Source: Clostridium sardiniense (GTDB lineage: Bacteria > Bacillota > Clostridia > Clostridiales > Clostridiaceae). From it: a stretch of DNA of 64,000 bases. Below are positions 43,655 to 55,239 of this stretch, in pieces. The translations under genes were made by a program, and so were the position numbers. The notes beneath the pieces are model-generated. The model had not been told where the DNA came from. It did not search any database and saw only the letters and a program-made list of their open reading frames with translations. The stretch is taken from contig NZ_JAFBDA010000005.1 of NCBI RefSeq assembly GCF_016907995.1, positions 124,001-188,000 of the forward strand. The letters run 5' to 3'. Each line of letters opens with the position of its first letter. Position 1 is the first letter of the stretch.

Positions 43655-43671
43655 AACGAACACATCCTTTT

Positions 43672-45858
43672 TTAATTATTCATTCTGTATACGTCTATTA
43701 CCCCTTTAATCTTTCTTATAGCTTTCATAAATTCTTTTAATTGTTCAACTGAGTTTATTTTAACCTTTATATTTATAATAGCTATATTTCCTTTTGCTGA
43801 ATTAGCATTTAATGAATTAAGTGGTAATCCCTTTTCACTAATAACAACCATTATTTCAGATAAAATCCCCATTCTATCTTCTGTCTTTATTTGTATTTCA
43901 GCAACATAACCAGATCCTTCTGCTCTTCCAAAACTTGCTTCAACTATCTTTTCTGGTTCAGTCTCTATTAAAGTTTTTAGATTGTTACAGTCTTTTCTAT
44001 GGATTGATACACCCCTTCCCTTTGTGATATATCCTAAAACATCATCTCCAGGAACCGGGTTACAACATTTTGCGAATCTTACCATAATATTATTAAGACC
44101 CTTTATTGCTATTCCATAGCTTTTCTCTTTTTCTTGTTTTCTTTCACTCTTTTGTATTTGTTCTTCAATATTTTTTTCTACAGCTTCTTTAGAATATTTA
44201 TCTTTTTCATCTATATTATCTTCTTTAAGTCTTGAAACAAATGTAGATGCAGTTATCATTCCAACACCTATACTTGAATAAAGATCATCCATTTGATGAA
44301 TGTTATATCTTTTCATCATTCTATCATATACATCACCCTTTGCGATATCATGATAATTTACACATTGTTTTTTTAGCTCTTTTTCTAAAAGTTCCTTACC
44401 TTTTTCGATATTTTCTTCCTTTTTAACTCTCTTAAACCACTGCCTTATTTTACTTTTAGCTTGATTACTCTTTGCAATATTAAGCCAATCCATCTTAGGA
44501 CCTTTAGCAGTTTTTGAGGTTATTATCTCTACTATTTCTCCAGTTTTAAGCTTATAATCTAAAGGAACTATTTTTCCATTAACTTTAGCTCCGACACATC
44601 TATTTCCTATATCCGTATGTATTCTATAAGCAAAATCTATTGGTGTTGATCCACTGGCAAGGTTTATTACAACTCCTTTTGGAGTGAATACGAATACTTC
44701 ATCTGAGAATAAATCTATTTTGAATCCTTCCATAAACTCTTCTGCATCTGAAGTTTCCTTTTGCCATTCTAAAATATCTCTAAGCCATGCAAGCTTTGTT
44801 TCAAAGTCCATACCTTTCTCTTCATCACTACTACCTTCTTTGTACTTCCAGTGAGCAGCTATACCATACTCTGCTGTTTTATGCATCTCAAAAGTTCTTA
44901 TTTGAATTTCAAAGGTTTTTCCTTGTGGCCCAATTACAGTTGTATGAAGAGATTGATACATATTAGGTTTAGGCATCGCTATATAATCTTTAAATCTTCC
45001 TGGAATAGGCTTATATATAGTATGAACAATGCCTAATACTCCATAGCAATCCTTAACAGAATCAACTAAAATCCTTATTGCTGTTAAATCAAATATCTGC
45101 TCAATACTTTTATGCTTATTAACCATCTTTCTATAAATACTATAAAAATGTTTTGGTCTTCCCTCTATATCTGCATCAATTCCTGAATCTTCAAGCTTTT
45201 CATGTAAATCTTTTATAACGGAATCTATATATTCTTCCCTCTCAATTCTCTTCTCAGCGATTTTATGAACTAAATCATAATATTCCTCTTCATGTAGATA
45301 TCTAAAGCTTAAATCCTCTAATTCCCATTTAATTTTAGACATCCCCAGTCTATGTGCAAGTGGAGCATAAATGTCTAAGGTTTCCTTTGCCTTTTGTTTT
45401 TGCTTCTCTTTTTTCATAAACTTTAAGGTTCTCATATTATGAAGTCTATCTGCTAATTTTATAATTATTACTCTTATATCCTTAGCCATTGCAAGGAGCA
45501 TTTTCCTTACATTATCAGCTTGTTGCTCTTCTTTAGTCTTATATTTGATTTTACCAAGTTTTGTAACACCCTCAACTAAATTTGCAATCTCTTCATTAAA
45601 TTCCTTAGCCATATCCTCATAGGTGTAATCTGTATCTTCAATTACATCATGTAAAAGGCCTGCAGCAATTGTACTTGTATCCATCCCTAGTTCAGCCAAA
45701 ATACAAGCTACATCTATTGGATGTATTATGTAAGGTTCTCCAGATTCTCTGCTTTGACTTTTATGAGCCTCTTTTGCTAAATTATATGCTTTTTTTATTG
45801 TTTCGATATCAACATTGTTACAATTTTCATTTATAACTTTAACCAAATTTTCTATCAT
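43672..45858 (-). CDS. relA: Bifunctional (p)ppGpp synthetase/hydrolase (Rel)
   Basis: The 728-residue long RelA/SpoT enzyme makes and degrades the stringent alarmone. Domains in order: HD hydrolase (residues 25-180; HDVIEDT at 70-76), synthetase (about 235-370; [32 protein letters not shown]), TGS (about 390-450; [19 protein letters not shown]), a helical and zinc-finger region ([20 protein letters not shown]) and a C-terminal ACT domain. Both active sites look intact. The start is ATG 45858 behind AAGGAGAG. It is between apt and dtd as in other Firmicutes. Confidence 0.97.
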   Translation of the reverse strand: MIENLVKVINENCNNVDIETIKKAYNLAKEAHKSQSRESGEPYIIHPIDVACILAELGMDTSTIAAGLLHDVIEDTDYTYEDMAKEFNEEIANLVEGVTKLGKIKYKTKEEQQADNVRKMLLAMAKDIRVIIIKLADRLHNMRTLKFMKKEKQKQKAKETLDIYAPLAHRLGMSKIKWELEDLSFRYLHEEEYYDLVHKIAEKRIEREEYIDSVIKDLHEKLEDSGIDADIEGRPKHFYSIYRKMVNKHKSIEQIFDLTAIRILVDSVKDCYGVLGIVHTIYKPIPGRFKDYIAMPKPNMYQSLHTTVIGPQGKTFEIQIRTFEMHKTAEYGIAAHWKYKEGSSDEEKGMDFETKLAWLRDILEWQKETSDAEEFMEGFKIDLFSDEVFVFTPKGVVINLASGSTPIDFAYRIHTDIGNRCVGAKVNGKIVPLDYKLKTGEIVEIITSKTAKGPKMDWLNIAKSNQAKSKIRQWFKRVKKEENIEKGKELLEKELKKQCVNYHDIAKGDVYDRMMKRYNIHQMDDLYSSIGVGMITASTFVSRLKEDNIDEKDKYSKEAVEKNIEEQIQKSERKQEKEKSYGIAIKGLNNIMVRFAKCCNPVPGDDVLGYITKGRGVSIHRKDCNNLKTLIETEPEKIVEASFGRAEGSGYVAEIQIKTEDRMGILSEIMVVISEKGLPLNSLNANSAKGNIAIINIKVKINSVEQLKEFMKAIRKIKGVIDVYRMNN

Positions 45859-45911
45859 TAGGATTACTCTCCTTAAAATAGTCTAAAAAACTATAATTAC
45901 TTAAAATCAAA

Positions 45912-45931
45912 GGCTGGTTTTCTAACCAGCC
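45912..45931 (-). terminator. Hairpin between apt and relA
   Basis: A perfect 8-bp GC-rich stem (45912-45919 with 45924-45931) with an AGAA tetraloop is followed by TTTGATTTT on the minus strand. It may terminate apt transcripts partially before relA. Confidence 0.55.
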
Positions 45932-45975
45932 ATTATCTATTATTATATAATATTATCAAATCATTTTCAATAATT

Positions 45976-46494
45976 TTAGACATCGTACTTTGTTAATGAC
46001 ATTACATCATAACCTTTAAGCTTATCTATACCATTTAATTCAGTAAGTTCAATGACAAAATCCAATGATGCAACTTCACCACCTGCAAGTTCTACAAGTT
46101 TTGCAACTGCTTCAATAGTTCCACCTGTAGCTAATAAATCATCAACAATTGCTACTCTTTGTCCTTTTTTAATTGCACCTTTGTGTAACTCTAAATTATC
46201 TGTACCATATTCTAAATCATAGGCTATTGAAAGAGTTTCCCCTGGTAATTTTCCAGGCTTTCTAACTGGTATAAATCCTACTCCTAAAGCATAAGCAACA
46301 GGAACTCCAAATATGAATCCTCTAGCCTCTGGTCCTACTACTACATCAATATTCTTGTCCTTTAAATGTTCAACTATTGCATCAACAGATGCTCTTAACC
46401 CTTCTCCATCACCTATTAATGTAGTGATGTCTTTAAAGCTTATTCCTTCTTTTGGAAAGTTGTCAATTACTCTTATTTTGTCTTTTAAATTCAT
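45976..46494 (-). CDS. apt: Adenine phosphoribosyltransferase
   Basis: The enzyme salvages adenine to AMP with PRPP. The 172 residues contain the base-binding segment [18 protein letters not shown], the flexible loop region [10 protein letters not shown] and the PRPP motif [13 protein letters not shown], all intact. The start is ATG 46494 behind TGGAGG. It lies between the RecJ-like gene and relA, the usual Firmicute order. The riboswitch-controlled add at 59860 works in the same purine salvage network. Confidence 0.97.
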   Translation of the reverse strand: MNLKDKIRVIDNFPKEGISFKDITTLIGDGEGLRASVDAIVEHLKDKNIDVVVGPEARGFIFGVPVAYALGVGFIPVRKPGKLPGETLSIAYDLEYGTDNLELHKGAIKKGQRVAIVDDLLATGGTIEAVAKLVELAGGEVASLDFVIELTELNGIDKLKGYDVMSLTKYDV

Positions 46495-46539
46495 ACTAAT
46501 TCCTCCAATATTTTAAGAATTTCACCTGAAAATTAAATT

Positions 46540-47400
46540 TTATATTTGGCGTATTCTCGTATTGTATAAATATTTCGCTATCTGCTCCGCTCTATCCTCA
46601 TCATTTGTTGTAAGTAATTCTAAAACGATTCTAGCATTATTAATCATACCAACTGCACTTGTAGTTGGCGTAATTAAATTTATCATTTTCTCTATATTCT
46701 CATCATCAAGTTCTTCTATATTATTAAAATTAATTATTGCTCTTAATCCAATATTATTCGTGTTATCTAAAAACTTCTTACCTTCTTTTAAGAAAACAGC
46801 GTTTTCCCCTCTTGCTGAAGAACCTGCCCATTTCGTACCAATTAAAATTAGATCCAAGTATTTATTAATACTCTTCATATTGTAATAAATAGCTATTGCT
46901 TGCATTAGCTTAAAACTCAACGCACTTATAGATAACGTCTTGTACCTATATTGGCATGACTTTTGTCTAGGATTTATGTAAATGTAATCTCTCTTTTCTT
47001 CTGTTTTTTTATTTTCAAGAACAATTAGGTCTATCCCAAGGCTTTCACATAATTCCACTTCAATCTGTGAAACTAAATCCACCCCTAAAGTAATAAGCAA
47101 TTCTCCCCCTAGAAAATCAACTTTAGTCTTTATATCAAAAGAGCCTACCTCTTTACATTCTTCCCCTCCGTCGTGTATTAAATACTCTACATCTGCATTT
47201 AAGTATCTTAGCACTAAGCTTAAGGAAGCAATTGCACAAATACCATCAACAGTGTTTGTTCCATATATAATGATTTTTTCCCTATTATTAATAGCAGTAA
47301 CAAGACGCTCTATAGACTTGTTCATGTCTTTTAAAATAAAGGGGTTATATCCTCTTATGTAATTAGGACAATATATGCTCTCCCAAAACTTACGCATCAC
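46540..47400 (-). CDS. RecJ-like DHH-fold protein lacking the catalytic motifs
   Basis: The 286-residue protein lies where recJ usually sits (between secF and apt) and aligns with the RecJ DHH domain by pattern. YGTNTVDGICAIASL stands for RecJ motif I YGDYDVDGITA, LLITLGVDLVSQIEVEL for motif II ITVDCGI, LIVLENKKTEE for the DHH motif, and INPRQKSCQYRYKTLSISA for the NPxQ segment. Most metal ligands are lost: only Asp52 of motif I remains, the motif II Asp is Gly, DHH is ENK, and the later GTVAD is GTKWA. The DHHA1 and OB domains are absent. It is probably a non-catalytic binding protein. The start is GTG 47400 (or ATG 47397) after GGAGGAG. Confidence 0.75.
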   Translation of the reverse strand: MMRKFWESIYCPNYIRGYNPFILKDMNKSIERLVTAINNREKIIIYGTNTVDGICAIASLSLVLRYLNADVEYLIHDGGEECKEVGSFDIKTKVDFLGGELLITLGVDLVSQIEVELCESLGIDLIVLENKKTEEKRDYIYINPRQKSCQYRYKTLSISALSFKLMQAIAIYYNMKSINKYLDLILIGTKWAGSSARGENAVFLKEGKKFLDNTNNIGLRAIINFNNIEELDDENIEKMINLITPTTSAVGMINNARIVLELLTTNDEDRAEQIAKYLYNTRIRQI

Positions 47401-47479
47401 TTACTATCTCCTCCATAAAATTAGAAAACAATAATATTATAATTTAAAACAGGTCATTTGACAAATATTTATGAAAAAA

Positions 47480-47514
47480 AAATAAAAAACCCTCAAAACT
47501 TAGTTTTGAAGGTT
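47480..47514 (-). terminator. Terminator of secDF
   Basis: A 12-bp stem (47488-47499 with 47503-47514) is followed by TTTTTTATTTTTTTT on the minus strand, about 27 bases past the secF stop. Confidence 0.85.
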
Positions 47515-47540
47515 TATATTTTGCTGTCGTAATCAATAAA

Positions 47541-48410
47541 TTATGCTTCTACTACCTTCTTTTTTGTTCCTTTTTTTTGTAACCAAACCCACATTGGTGA
47601 TGCTATAAATATTGATGAGTAAGCTCCTGTAGCTATACCAATTATAAGAGGGAATGAAAACTCCCTAACTGTAGGAACAAAAATATTAACTGCTATTATT
47701 GTGATCAATGTAGTAAGTGTAGTATTAATTGATCTTGACATAGTTTGTGTTAAACTCTTATCTGCAATTTCTGTTGGAGAAGTTCTTCTCATAAACTTAG
47801 AATTTTCTCTTATTCTATCAAAAATTACTATAGTATCATTTATTGAGTAACCTACAATAGTAAGTATCGCTGCTATAAATGGTGAGTTAACTGTGATATT
47901 AAATATCGCATATACACTTAATGTAATTAATATATCATGGAATAGAGCAATTAGCGCTGCTATACCAAATTTTATTTCAAATCTTATTGCTATATAAATA
48001 AGCATACACACGAAAGCTATAGCTAATGCTATAAATGCTTTTTGTGTTAATTCTTTTCCTATTGATGCTCCAATTTCATTTTGTGAAACTAAAGCCTTAT
48101 CACCTATTTTAAAATCTTTTTTGAATTGATCATATATTTCATTAACCTTTTGACTGCTTAAGTCTGGAGCTTTAATTTCATACTCTGTACTATTTACAGT
48201 ATTAGTTACAGCCTCTGGTGAATATTTTTTAACAATATTATCTGCTGATGCTTTATCAAATTCTTTACCAAAGTTAAATACTACTTGAGTACCACCTTTA
48301 AAGTCTATTCCAAAATTAAGACCTCTTGTAAACATAAACCCTAATCCAATTACTATAACAGCAAGTGATAAAGCAATCCATATCTTTGCATGTTCAATTA
48401 TCTTTAGCAT
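47541..48410 (-). CDS. secF: Protein translocase subunit SecF
   Basis: SecF works with SecD to drive late steps of Sec export using the ion gradient. The 289 residues contain the first helix, GLNFGIDFKGGTQVVF, a small extracellular P1-like region (about 60-125) and five further helices including GYSINDTIVIFDRIREN, the conserved SecF segment. The start is ATG 48410 behind GGGGG, which lies in the secD 3' end; the genes are four bases apart and coupled. Confidence 0.96.
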   Translation of the reverse strand: MLKIIEHAKIWIALSLAVIVIGLGFMFTRGLNFGIDFKGGTQVVFNFGKEFDKASADNIVKKYSPEAVTNTVNSTEYEIKAPDLSSQKVNEIYDQFKKDFKIGDKALVSQNEIGASIGKELTQKAFIALAIAFVCMLIYIAIRFEIKFGIAALIALFHDILITLSVYAIFNITVNSPFIAAILTIVGYSINDTIVIFDRIRENSKFMRRTSPTEIADKSLTQTMSRSINTTLTTLITIIAVNIFVPTVREFSFPLIIGIATGAYSSIFIASPMWVWLQKKGTKKKVVEA

Positions 48411-48414
48411 AGCT

Positions 48415-49665
48415 TTACCCCCTTTTCACTTTCACTCTAAAACGAGATGGCTTACTTAATAATCCAGCATTTAAAGCTTGATTCATTAAGAATTTAGTAA
48501 CTATTAGTGCAGTAAATAAACTTACAACTATACCTATCATTAATGTTATTGCAAACCCTTTAACTGAGCCTGAACCGAAAAAGTATAATACTAGTGCTGC
48601 AATCATTGTTGTTACATTTGAATCAACTATTGATGAAAGCGCATTATCAAATCCTCTTTTTACAGCGGATTTTACTGAAACTCCATTCCTAAGTTCTTCT
48701 CTAACTCTCTCAAATATAAGTACATTTGCATCAACTGCCATACCTATAGTAAGTAATAAACCTGCTATACCTGGCAATGTAAGTGTTACACCTACTTCAA
48801 CAAATACTAAAAGTACTAATGTTGTATATAATGTTAAAGCTATACTTGCAATAACTCCTGGCACTCTGTAATAAAGAATCATAAATACAAATATTAAGCA
48901 TATACCAATAACACCAGCTTTCATAGCATTTGGTAATGCTGATGCTCCAAGCTGTGCTCCTACCGTTTGTTGTGAAAGAGCTTTTATTGAAACTGGAAGT
49001 GCTCCTGAATTTATAAGTCCTGCAATATTTTTAGCTTCATCTACACTGCTCATTCCAGTTATTACAGCTTCTCCATTAGTTATTTGGTTTTGAACTGTAG
49101 GATTTGTAAGCTGTTCATTGTCCATATTTATTGAAATTTGTTTTCCTAAGTATTTTTGTGTAGCTTCTGAAAATAACTTTGTACCCTCATCATTTAACTC
49201 AAGGGAAACCACTGGCTTATTAGTTTGTTGATCAATGGTTGCAGATGCTTTCTTTACATCTTTTCCAGTTAATATAACTGTTCCATCTGGTGCCTTAAAT
49301 GTAAGATCTCCTGTTTTACTTAAAGCATCAACTATTCCTTGAGAATTATATTCTCCAGGTATATCAACTCTAATTCTATTGTCACCTTCTGTAGTAACAA
49401 CAGTTTCAGCTACTCCAAGTTTATTAACTCTTAGCTGAATTAAATCTTTTGTTTTTTGTAAATCCTCGTGACTTACGTTTTCATCCTGAATTCCAAGTAG
49501 CACTGAAACTCCACCCTGAAGGTCTAATCCTTTTGTTATTGTATCATTGAAAGATTTAACCTCCCATCCGCCTACCTTAACGCCCCTGAAGCATACAGCC
49601 GCAAGAATTATGATAGCTAAGGTGCAAAGCGTGAAAATAAATGTGCTTTTTCCTTTTCCTTTCAT
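48415..49665 (-). CDS. secD: Protein translocase subunit SecD
   Basis: SecD is the larger RND-like partner of SecF in Sec-dependent export. The 416-residue length is the shorter Firmicute type. It shows an N-terminal helix, GLDLQGGVSVLLG, a periplasmic-type domain with LNDEGTKLFSEATQKYLG, and six helices including GMAVDANVLIFERVREELRNG, which carries the proton-relay Asp. The start is ATG 49665 behind AAGGGGG. It is followed directly by secF. Confidence 0.96.
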   Translation of the reverse strand: MKGKGKSTFIFTLCTLAIIILAAVCFRGVKVGGWEVKSFNDTITKGLDLQGGVSVLLGIQDENVSHEDLQKTKDLIQLRVNKLGVAETVVTTEGDNRIRVDIPGEYNSQGIVDALSKTGDLTFKAPDGTVILTGKDVKKASATIDQQTNKPVVSLELNDEGTKLFSEATQKYLGKQISINMDNEQLTNPTVQNQITNGEAVITGMSSVDEAKNIAGLINSGALPVSIKALSQQTVGAQLGASALPNAMKAGVIGICLIFVFMILYYRVPGVIASIALTLYTTLVLLVFVEVGVTLTLPGIAGLLLTIGMAVDANVLIFERVREELRNGVSVKSAVKRGFDNALSSIVDSNVTTMIAALVLYFFGSGSVKGFAITLMIGIVVSLFTALIVTKFLMNQALNAGLLSKPSRFRVKVKRG

Positions 49666-49990
49666 CTTTATCCCCCTTCGTCATTTAAGTATTAATCTTC
49701 ATATTATAATTCCCAATTTAATGATATAATATCCTATTTTTCCTACTGGATCTTTACATTTATTGGTATTTTATTTCGTAAATCGATTTTTATTATAACA
49801 TAATAACTTACCTTAATAAAGCATTATGTAGCCATTATAAGTTTTTCTTAATAAGTCTTATATATTAAAATTTGTCGATTAATGAATATTTTCTTTCTCA
49901 ATCAACATACTTTTTCTTAAAAATATATAATAAATATATATTTCATTATATATTTTTATAATATATTTAATAAAATATATTATTTGAATA
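49666..49990. other. Gap between yajC and secD
   Basis: About 325 bases with no gene. The sequence is extremely AT-rich with runs of alternating A and T near 49920-49980. The yajC terminator lies at its right edge and the secD promoter should lie within it, although no clear -35/-10 pair stands out. Confidence 0.4.
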
Positions 49991-50027
49991 CAAAAAAAAT
50001 ATCCATCAACATTGCTGATGGATATTT
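49991..50027 (-). terminator. Terminator of yajC
   Basis: A perfect 12-bp stem (49997-50008 with 50016-50027) is followed by a run of T on the minus strand. Confidence 0.87.
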
Positions 50028-50030
50028 ATA

Positions 50031-50309
50031 TTATGCTTTTGCTTCTTCTTTATATACTTTACTTGCAATTGAATTTCTTACTAACTTAATCTTTGTTCTA
50101 TCTGAACTAGTTTCGATAACAACATGTTCTTCATCCATTTGAACTATTTTACCAACAATTCCGCCTCTTGTCATTATTTCATCGTTAACTTGTAATGCAT
50201 CCATCATTTGGCTATATTGTTTCTTTCTCTTCTTTTCTGGAAGGATTATCATGAAGAAGAAAAGTCCGAATATTAATACTAATGGTAGTATTTGATATAA
50301 AATTGCCAT
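50031..50309 (-). CDS. yajC: Preprotein translocase subunit YajC
   Basis: This 92-residue Sec accessory protein has a single N-terminal helix (LPLVLIFGLFFFMIILP), then KKRKKQYSQMMDALQVNDEI and GGIVGKIVQMDEEHVVIE, the cytosolic family domain. The start is ATG 50309 behind AAAGGAAG. It lies after tgt, as in many Firmicutes, and has its own terminator before secD. Confidence 0.95.
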   Translation of the reverse strand: MAILYQILPLVLIFGLFFFMIILPEKKRKKQYSQMMDALQVNDEIMTRGGIVGKIVQMDEEHVVIETSSDRTKIKLVRNSIASKVYKEEAKA

Positions 50310-50436
50310 TGTTCTACTTCCTTTCGCGCTAAAATTATTCTTCGTTGGAATTAAATACTATTCCATAAAATGAGTTTACAGTTATTTCTTTTTGTTGTCA
50401 ACCAAGTTTTCACTTTATGAAGTACAATTCATAGAA

Positions 50437-51600
<1,164 letters not shown>

Positions 51601-51607
51601 CTAAATG

Positions 51608-52633
51608 TTATTTTATAAACATTGCATCTCCAAATGAGAAGAATCTGTATCTTTCTTTTACTGCTTCTTTATACGCATTTAATACATGTTCTTGTCCTGC
51701 AAGTGCAGATACTAGCATTATTAAAGTTGATTCTGGCAAATGAAAGTTTGTTATTAAATTATCTACAACTTTAAATTTATATCCTGGGTATATGAATATA
51801 TCAGTCCATCCACTACATTCTCTTACAAATCCATTTTCATCACCAATAGTTTCTAGAGTTCTAGTTGATGTTGTTCCAACTGATATTATTCTCCCACCAT
51901 TTTTCTTAGTATTATTTATTATATCTGCTGTTTCCTTTGATAATTGATAGAATTCTGAATGCATAACATGTTCATCAATTGTTTCAGCTTTAACCGGTCT
52001 AAATGTGCCAAGCCCTACATGTAAAGTAAGGTATGCAACATTTACTCCTTTATCTTCTATTTCCTTTAATAATTCTTCAGTAAAATGTAATCCAGCTGTT
52101 GGTGCTGCTGCTGAACCTGTTTCTTTTGAATAAACTGTCTGATATCTTTCTCTATCATCAAGTCTCTCATGAATATATGGAGGAAGTGGCATTTCTCCTA
52201 ATGAATCTAAAACCTCTTCAAATATACCTTCATATTCAAACTCTATAACTCTATTTCCAGTTTCTAAGACTTCTAAAACTTCACATTTAAGTTTTCCTTC
52301 TCCAAATTCAAATCTTCTTCCTGGTTTTGCACTCTTCCCTGGTTTTGCTAAGCATTCCCATTTGTCTCCATCTAATCTTTTAAGTAGTAAAAACTCAATT
52401 TTACCACCAGTTCCTTCCTTACACCCTATAAGTCTAGCAGGCATAACTCTCGTATTGTTTAAAATTAGGGTATCTCCTTCATTTAAATAATCTAATATAT
52501 CCTTAAAGATTTTATGTTCTATTTTCCCAGTCTTTTTATCAAGAACCATTAATCTTGATGTATCTCTTTTCTCTAACGGATGTTGTGCTATTAACTCCTC
52601 TGGTAAATAAAAGTCAAAATCGCTTACTTTCAT
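51608..52633 (-). CDS. queA: S-adenosylmethionine:tRNA ribosyltransferase-isomerase
   Basis: QueA converts preQ1 in tRNA to epoxyqueuosine using the ribosyl part of SAM. The 341 residues match the family throughout: [51 protein letters not shown] and [19 protein letters not shown]. The start is ATG 52633 behind GGGAG. It belongs to the ruvA-ruvB-queA-tgt operon. Confidence 0.97.
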   Translation of the reverse strand: MKVSDFDFYLPEELIAQHPLEKRDTSRLMVLDKKTGKIEHKIFKDILDYLNEGDTLILNNTRVMPARLIGCKEGTGGKIEFLLLKRLDGDKWECLAKPGKSAKPGRRFEFGEGKLKCEVLEVLETGNRVIEFEYEGIFEEVLDSLGEMPLPPYIHERLDDRERYQTVYSKETGSAAAPTAGLHFTEELLKEIEDKGVNVAYLTLHVGLGTFRPVKAETIDEHVMHSEFYQLSKETADIINNTKKNGGRIISVGTTSTRTLETIGDENGFVRECSGWTDIFIYPGYKFKVVDNLITNFHLPESTLIMLVSALAGQEHVLNAYKEAVKERYRFFSFGDAMFIK

Positions 52634-52650
52634 ATCTTTCGTCTCCCTTA

Positions 52651-53682
52651 CTATTTAAAAAAACTTTTTTGTTCTCCTCGTTTATTCTCAACACCAAATT
52701 TTCTTCCTAAATGTTTATAAGCCTTTTCAGTTGCAACTCTTCCTCTTGGAGTTCTTACTATAAAACCTCTTTGAAGAAGATATGGCTCATATACATCCTC
52801 TAAAGTTCCAAGTTCTTCTCCTATAAAATAAGAAAGAGTTTCTATTCCAACAGGCCCACCTTTAAAATTGTCAATAATAGCTTCTAATATTTTATTGTCG
52901 ACTCTATCAAAACCTTGGCTATCAACCTCTAATAATTCTAAAGCTTCTCTTGATTCTTTAAAACTCACTAGATTATCCGCCTTAACTTCTGAGTAATCTC
53001 TAACTCTCTTTAAAAGTCTATTTGCAATTCTTGGTGTACCTCTTGACCTTCTTGCAATCTCTGCTGCACCCTCTTCTGTTATAGCACACCCAAGAACTAA
53101 TGCACTTCTTACAATAATATCCTTTAACTGCTCTTCCGTATAGTATTCCATAGAACATAATACCCCAAATCTATCTCTAAGAGGAGAGGTTAACATTCCA
53201 ATTCTAGTTGTTGCTCCTATTAAAGTAAATTTCGGAAGATCCAGCCTTATAGATTTTGCAGCAGCTCCTTTACCAATAACTATATCAAGTGCATAATCTT
53301 CCATAGCAGGATAAAGAATTTCTTCTACATTCCTATTTAATCTATGAATTTCATCTATAAATAAAACATCATTATCTTCAAGTGTTGTAAGAATTGCAGC
53401 TAGATCTCCCGCTCTTTCTATAGCTGGTCCTGATGTTATTTTTAAATTACCACCCATTTCTGTTGCAATAATATTTGCTAGAGTAGTCTTACCAAGACCT
53501 GGTGGTCCATATAAAAGAACATGGTCTAACGCTTCGCCTCTATTTTTTGCCGCAGTTATAAAAATATCTAATCTTTCTTTTACTTTATCTTGCCCAATAT
53601 ATTCACTTATTTTTTGAGGTCTTAAGCTTAATTCACCATTAAAATCTTCATTAAGCTCATCTGGCGTAATAATTCTTTCCAT
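52651..53682 (-). CDS. ruvB: Holliday junction branch migration helicase RuvB
   Basis: RuvB is the hexameric motor that drives Holliday junction migration with RuvA. The 343-residue AAA+ protein has Walker [14 protein letters not shown], Walker [11 protein letters not shown], sensor 1 LIGATTR and the arginine finger in [12 protein letters not shown]. The C-terminal winged helix includes [13 protein letters not shown]. The start is ATG 53682 after AGGTGA. It overlaps closely with ruvA (12-base gap). Confidence 0.97.
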   Translation of the reverse strand: MERIITPDELNEDFNGELSLRPQKISEYIGQDKVKERLDIFITAAKNRGEALDHVLLYGPPGLGKTTLANIIATEMGGNLKITSGPAIERAGDLAAILTTLEDNDVLFIDEIHRLNRNVEEILYPAMEDYALDIVIGKGAAAKSIRLDLPKFTLIGATTRIGMLTSPLRDRFGVLCSMEYYTEEQLKDIIVRSALVLGCAITEEGAAEIARRSRGTPRIANRLLKRVRDYSEVKADNLVSFKESREALELLEVDSQGFDRVDNKILEAIIDNFKGGPVGIETLSYFIGEELGTLEDVYEPYLLQRGFIVRTPRGRVATEKAYKHLGRKFGVENKRGEQKSFFK

Positions 53683-53694
53683 ATTTTAAATCAC

Positions 53695-54303
53695 CTACCC
53701 CATTAATACTCTTAAACAATCTTTTATCATAATTTCTACTGTGCTGTCTTTTTTAACATTTTTTATTGCCATATTAGCTTCTTTCTCACTATATCCTAAA
53801 GCTAAAAGTGCTCCAAGAACTTCTGATATCTTAATTCCATAATCATCATTATTTACATCTAATCCTTGGCTACCATCACTATCTTCATCAAAGAATTCAT
53901 CAGGTTTTAGCTTATCTTTAAGTTCTAAGATAATTCTTCCAGCTGTCTTCTTCCCAATTCCTGGTGCTCTACAAAGGTGTTTATCATCACCAGTCATTAT
54001 TGAATATTTTAAATTATTAATTTTACTTATTGATAAAAGTGACAATGCAGCTTTTGCTCCAACACCGTTTATACTAAGTAACATATTAAACATTTTCAGT
54101 TCTTCCTTAGATAAAAAACCATATAATCCAATAAAATCTTCCCTAACTATTTGCTCTAAATAAAGCATAACCTCTTCTCCAATAGCTGGCATTCCAGCCA
54201 TTGAAATTCCTGAAGAATATATTTTATATCCTATGCCATTATTTTCAACAACAACATAATCCTTTATTATTCCTACGTATTTACCTTTTATGTACTCGTA
54301 CAT
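53695..54303 (-). CDS. ruvA: Holliday junction DNA-binding protein RuvA
   Basis: RuvA binds four-way junctions and loads RuvB. The 202 residues show an OB domain (1-65; GKYVGIIKDYVVVENNGIGY), paired helix-hairpin-helix motifs (LLSINGVGAKAALSLL and APGIGKKTAGRIILELKDKL) and the C-terminal RuvB-binding domain after an acidic linker (LGALLALGYSEKEANMAI). The start is ATG 54303 behind AGGGGG. It is first in the ruvAB-queA-tgt operon. Confidence 0.96.
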   Translation of the reverse strand: MYEYIKGKYVGIIKDYVVVENNGIGYKIYSSGISMAGMPAIGEEVMLYLEQIVREDFIGLYGFLSKEELKMFNMLLSINGVGAKAALSLLSISKINNLKYSIMTGDDKHLCRAPGIGKKTAGRIILELKDKLKPDEFFDEDSDGSQGLDVNNDDYGIKISEVLGALLALGYSEKEANMAIKNVKKDSTVEIMIKDCLRVLMG

Positions 54304-54418
54304 TAAGGTTCCCCCTTCCTGTGTCTAGGTGAAAGTATGTTCCCATATAAGTCTACTTATTACTTTATCATTTTAATCAAAATCTTTCAACAAATCATAT
54401 TATTTTTAAAAATATTTT

Positions 54419-54448
54419 AAGACCTAGCAATCTTTATTGCTAGGTCTT
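54419..54448 (-). terminator. Terminator of the bofC-like gene
   Basis: A perfect 13-bp stem (54419-54431 with 54436-54448) with a 4-base loop is followed by AAAATATTTTT on the minus strand. Confidence 0.75.
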
Positions 54449-54508
54449 AAAAGTTTGACTAAAATTCCTCTAGTCTAAAACAAGTTCTACTATTAAATTA
54501 AGAGGTTT

Positions 54509-55093
54509 TTAGGTAATTAGCTCTGTTATTTTATTTTCAACATCTTCAAGTTTTGTACTATTAAAATACTTATAATTTTTAAGCTTATTTACATCAATAT
54601 CTCTAAGCATATCTATAGGAGTATCTTCTGAATATACTTTTTCTTTTTTTATAGTACCTTTATCATCCGTTTTGTAAATAGCTAGGTAACCATCACTTTC
54701 GCCTATATAATATGTATTTGGCTTTAATGAATCCTCCTTCTCTCTTTTGTATACAAAAGTATCATCTGATTTATTAGCTAGCTTATACCCATCAGTCAAT
54801 ACTGCCTTTGAAAGAATTTCTTCTGTAAGATTTTTTTCTATATTAAGTTCTTTAAGTAGTTCACTGACCGTAGTAGTCTTATCTCTAGTTTCACCTGTAT
54901 AGAATGATACTTTTAGATTTTCTCTAAGTGCCCTTTCTCCTTGACTAGCAACAGTTTCCTCAGCAGTACTTTCAAATTGATTATTTAAATTTCTATTTTT
55001 AATACTCTCTGATACAAAATAATAGCTAGTAAAAAATAGACCAATAATTCCTATAATAAACATTGTAAAATAAAACTTTTTATTTATCTTCAT
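54509..55093 (-). CDS. BofC-like membrane-anchored protein
   Basis: From ATG 55093 (eight bases after AAGGAG; ATG and GTG codons just upstream are too close to it) this 194-residue protein has one N-terminal helix and an exported domain. Its C-terminal 75 residues (YYIGESDGYLAIYKTDDKG, then IDMLRDIDVNKLKNYKYF) resemble the BofC C-terminal domain, and in Bacillus bofC also lies upstream of ruvA. BofC controls signalling in the spore intermembrane space there. The identity rests on context and partial similarity, so a bofC symbol is not assigned. Confidence 0.6.
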   Translation of the reverse strand: MKINKKFYFTMFIIGIIGLFFTSYYFVSESIKNRNLNNQFESTAEETVASQGERALRENLKVSFYTGETRDKTTTVSELLKELNIEKNLTEEILSKAVLTDGYKLANKSDDTFVYKREKEDSLKPNTYYIGESDGYLAIYKTDDKGTIKKEKVYSEDTPIDMLRDIDVNKLKNYKYFNSTKLEDVENKITELIT

Positions 55094-55209
55094 TTTCATC
55101 ACTCCTTATTGGTCATTATTCACATTATTCCACTTTTTATACAAAATCTTAAATTTTTCTTCTTTCTTTTTACTAAATATTTTTTACTATTAATAAATTA
55201 AAAAAATAT

Positions 55210-55239
55210 AAGAGGTTTTGCTTATATACAAAACCTCTT
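55210..55239 (-). terminator. Terminator past the tyrosine phosphatase gene
   Basis: A perfect 11-bp stem (55210-55220 with 55229-55239) lies about 240 bases downstream of the phosphatase stop. A decayed coding stretch lies between, so the hairpin may have belonged to that lost gene. Confidence 0.65.

Noticed and set aside
46540-47400. Annotating this gene as active single-strand exonuclease RecJ
   Set aside because: The metal-binding motifs and the C-terminal domains are missing, so nuclease activity cannot be supported.
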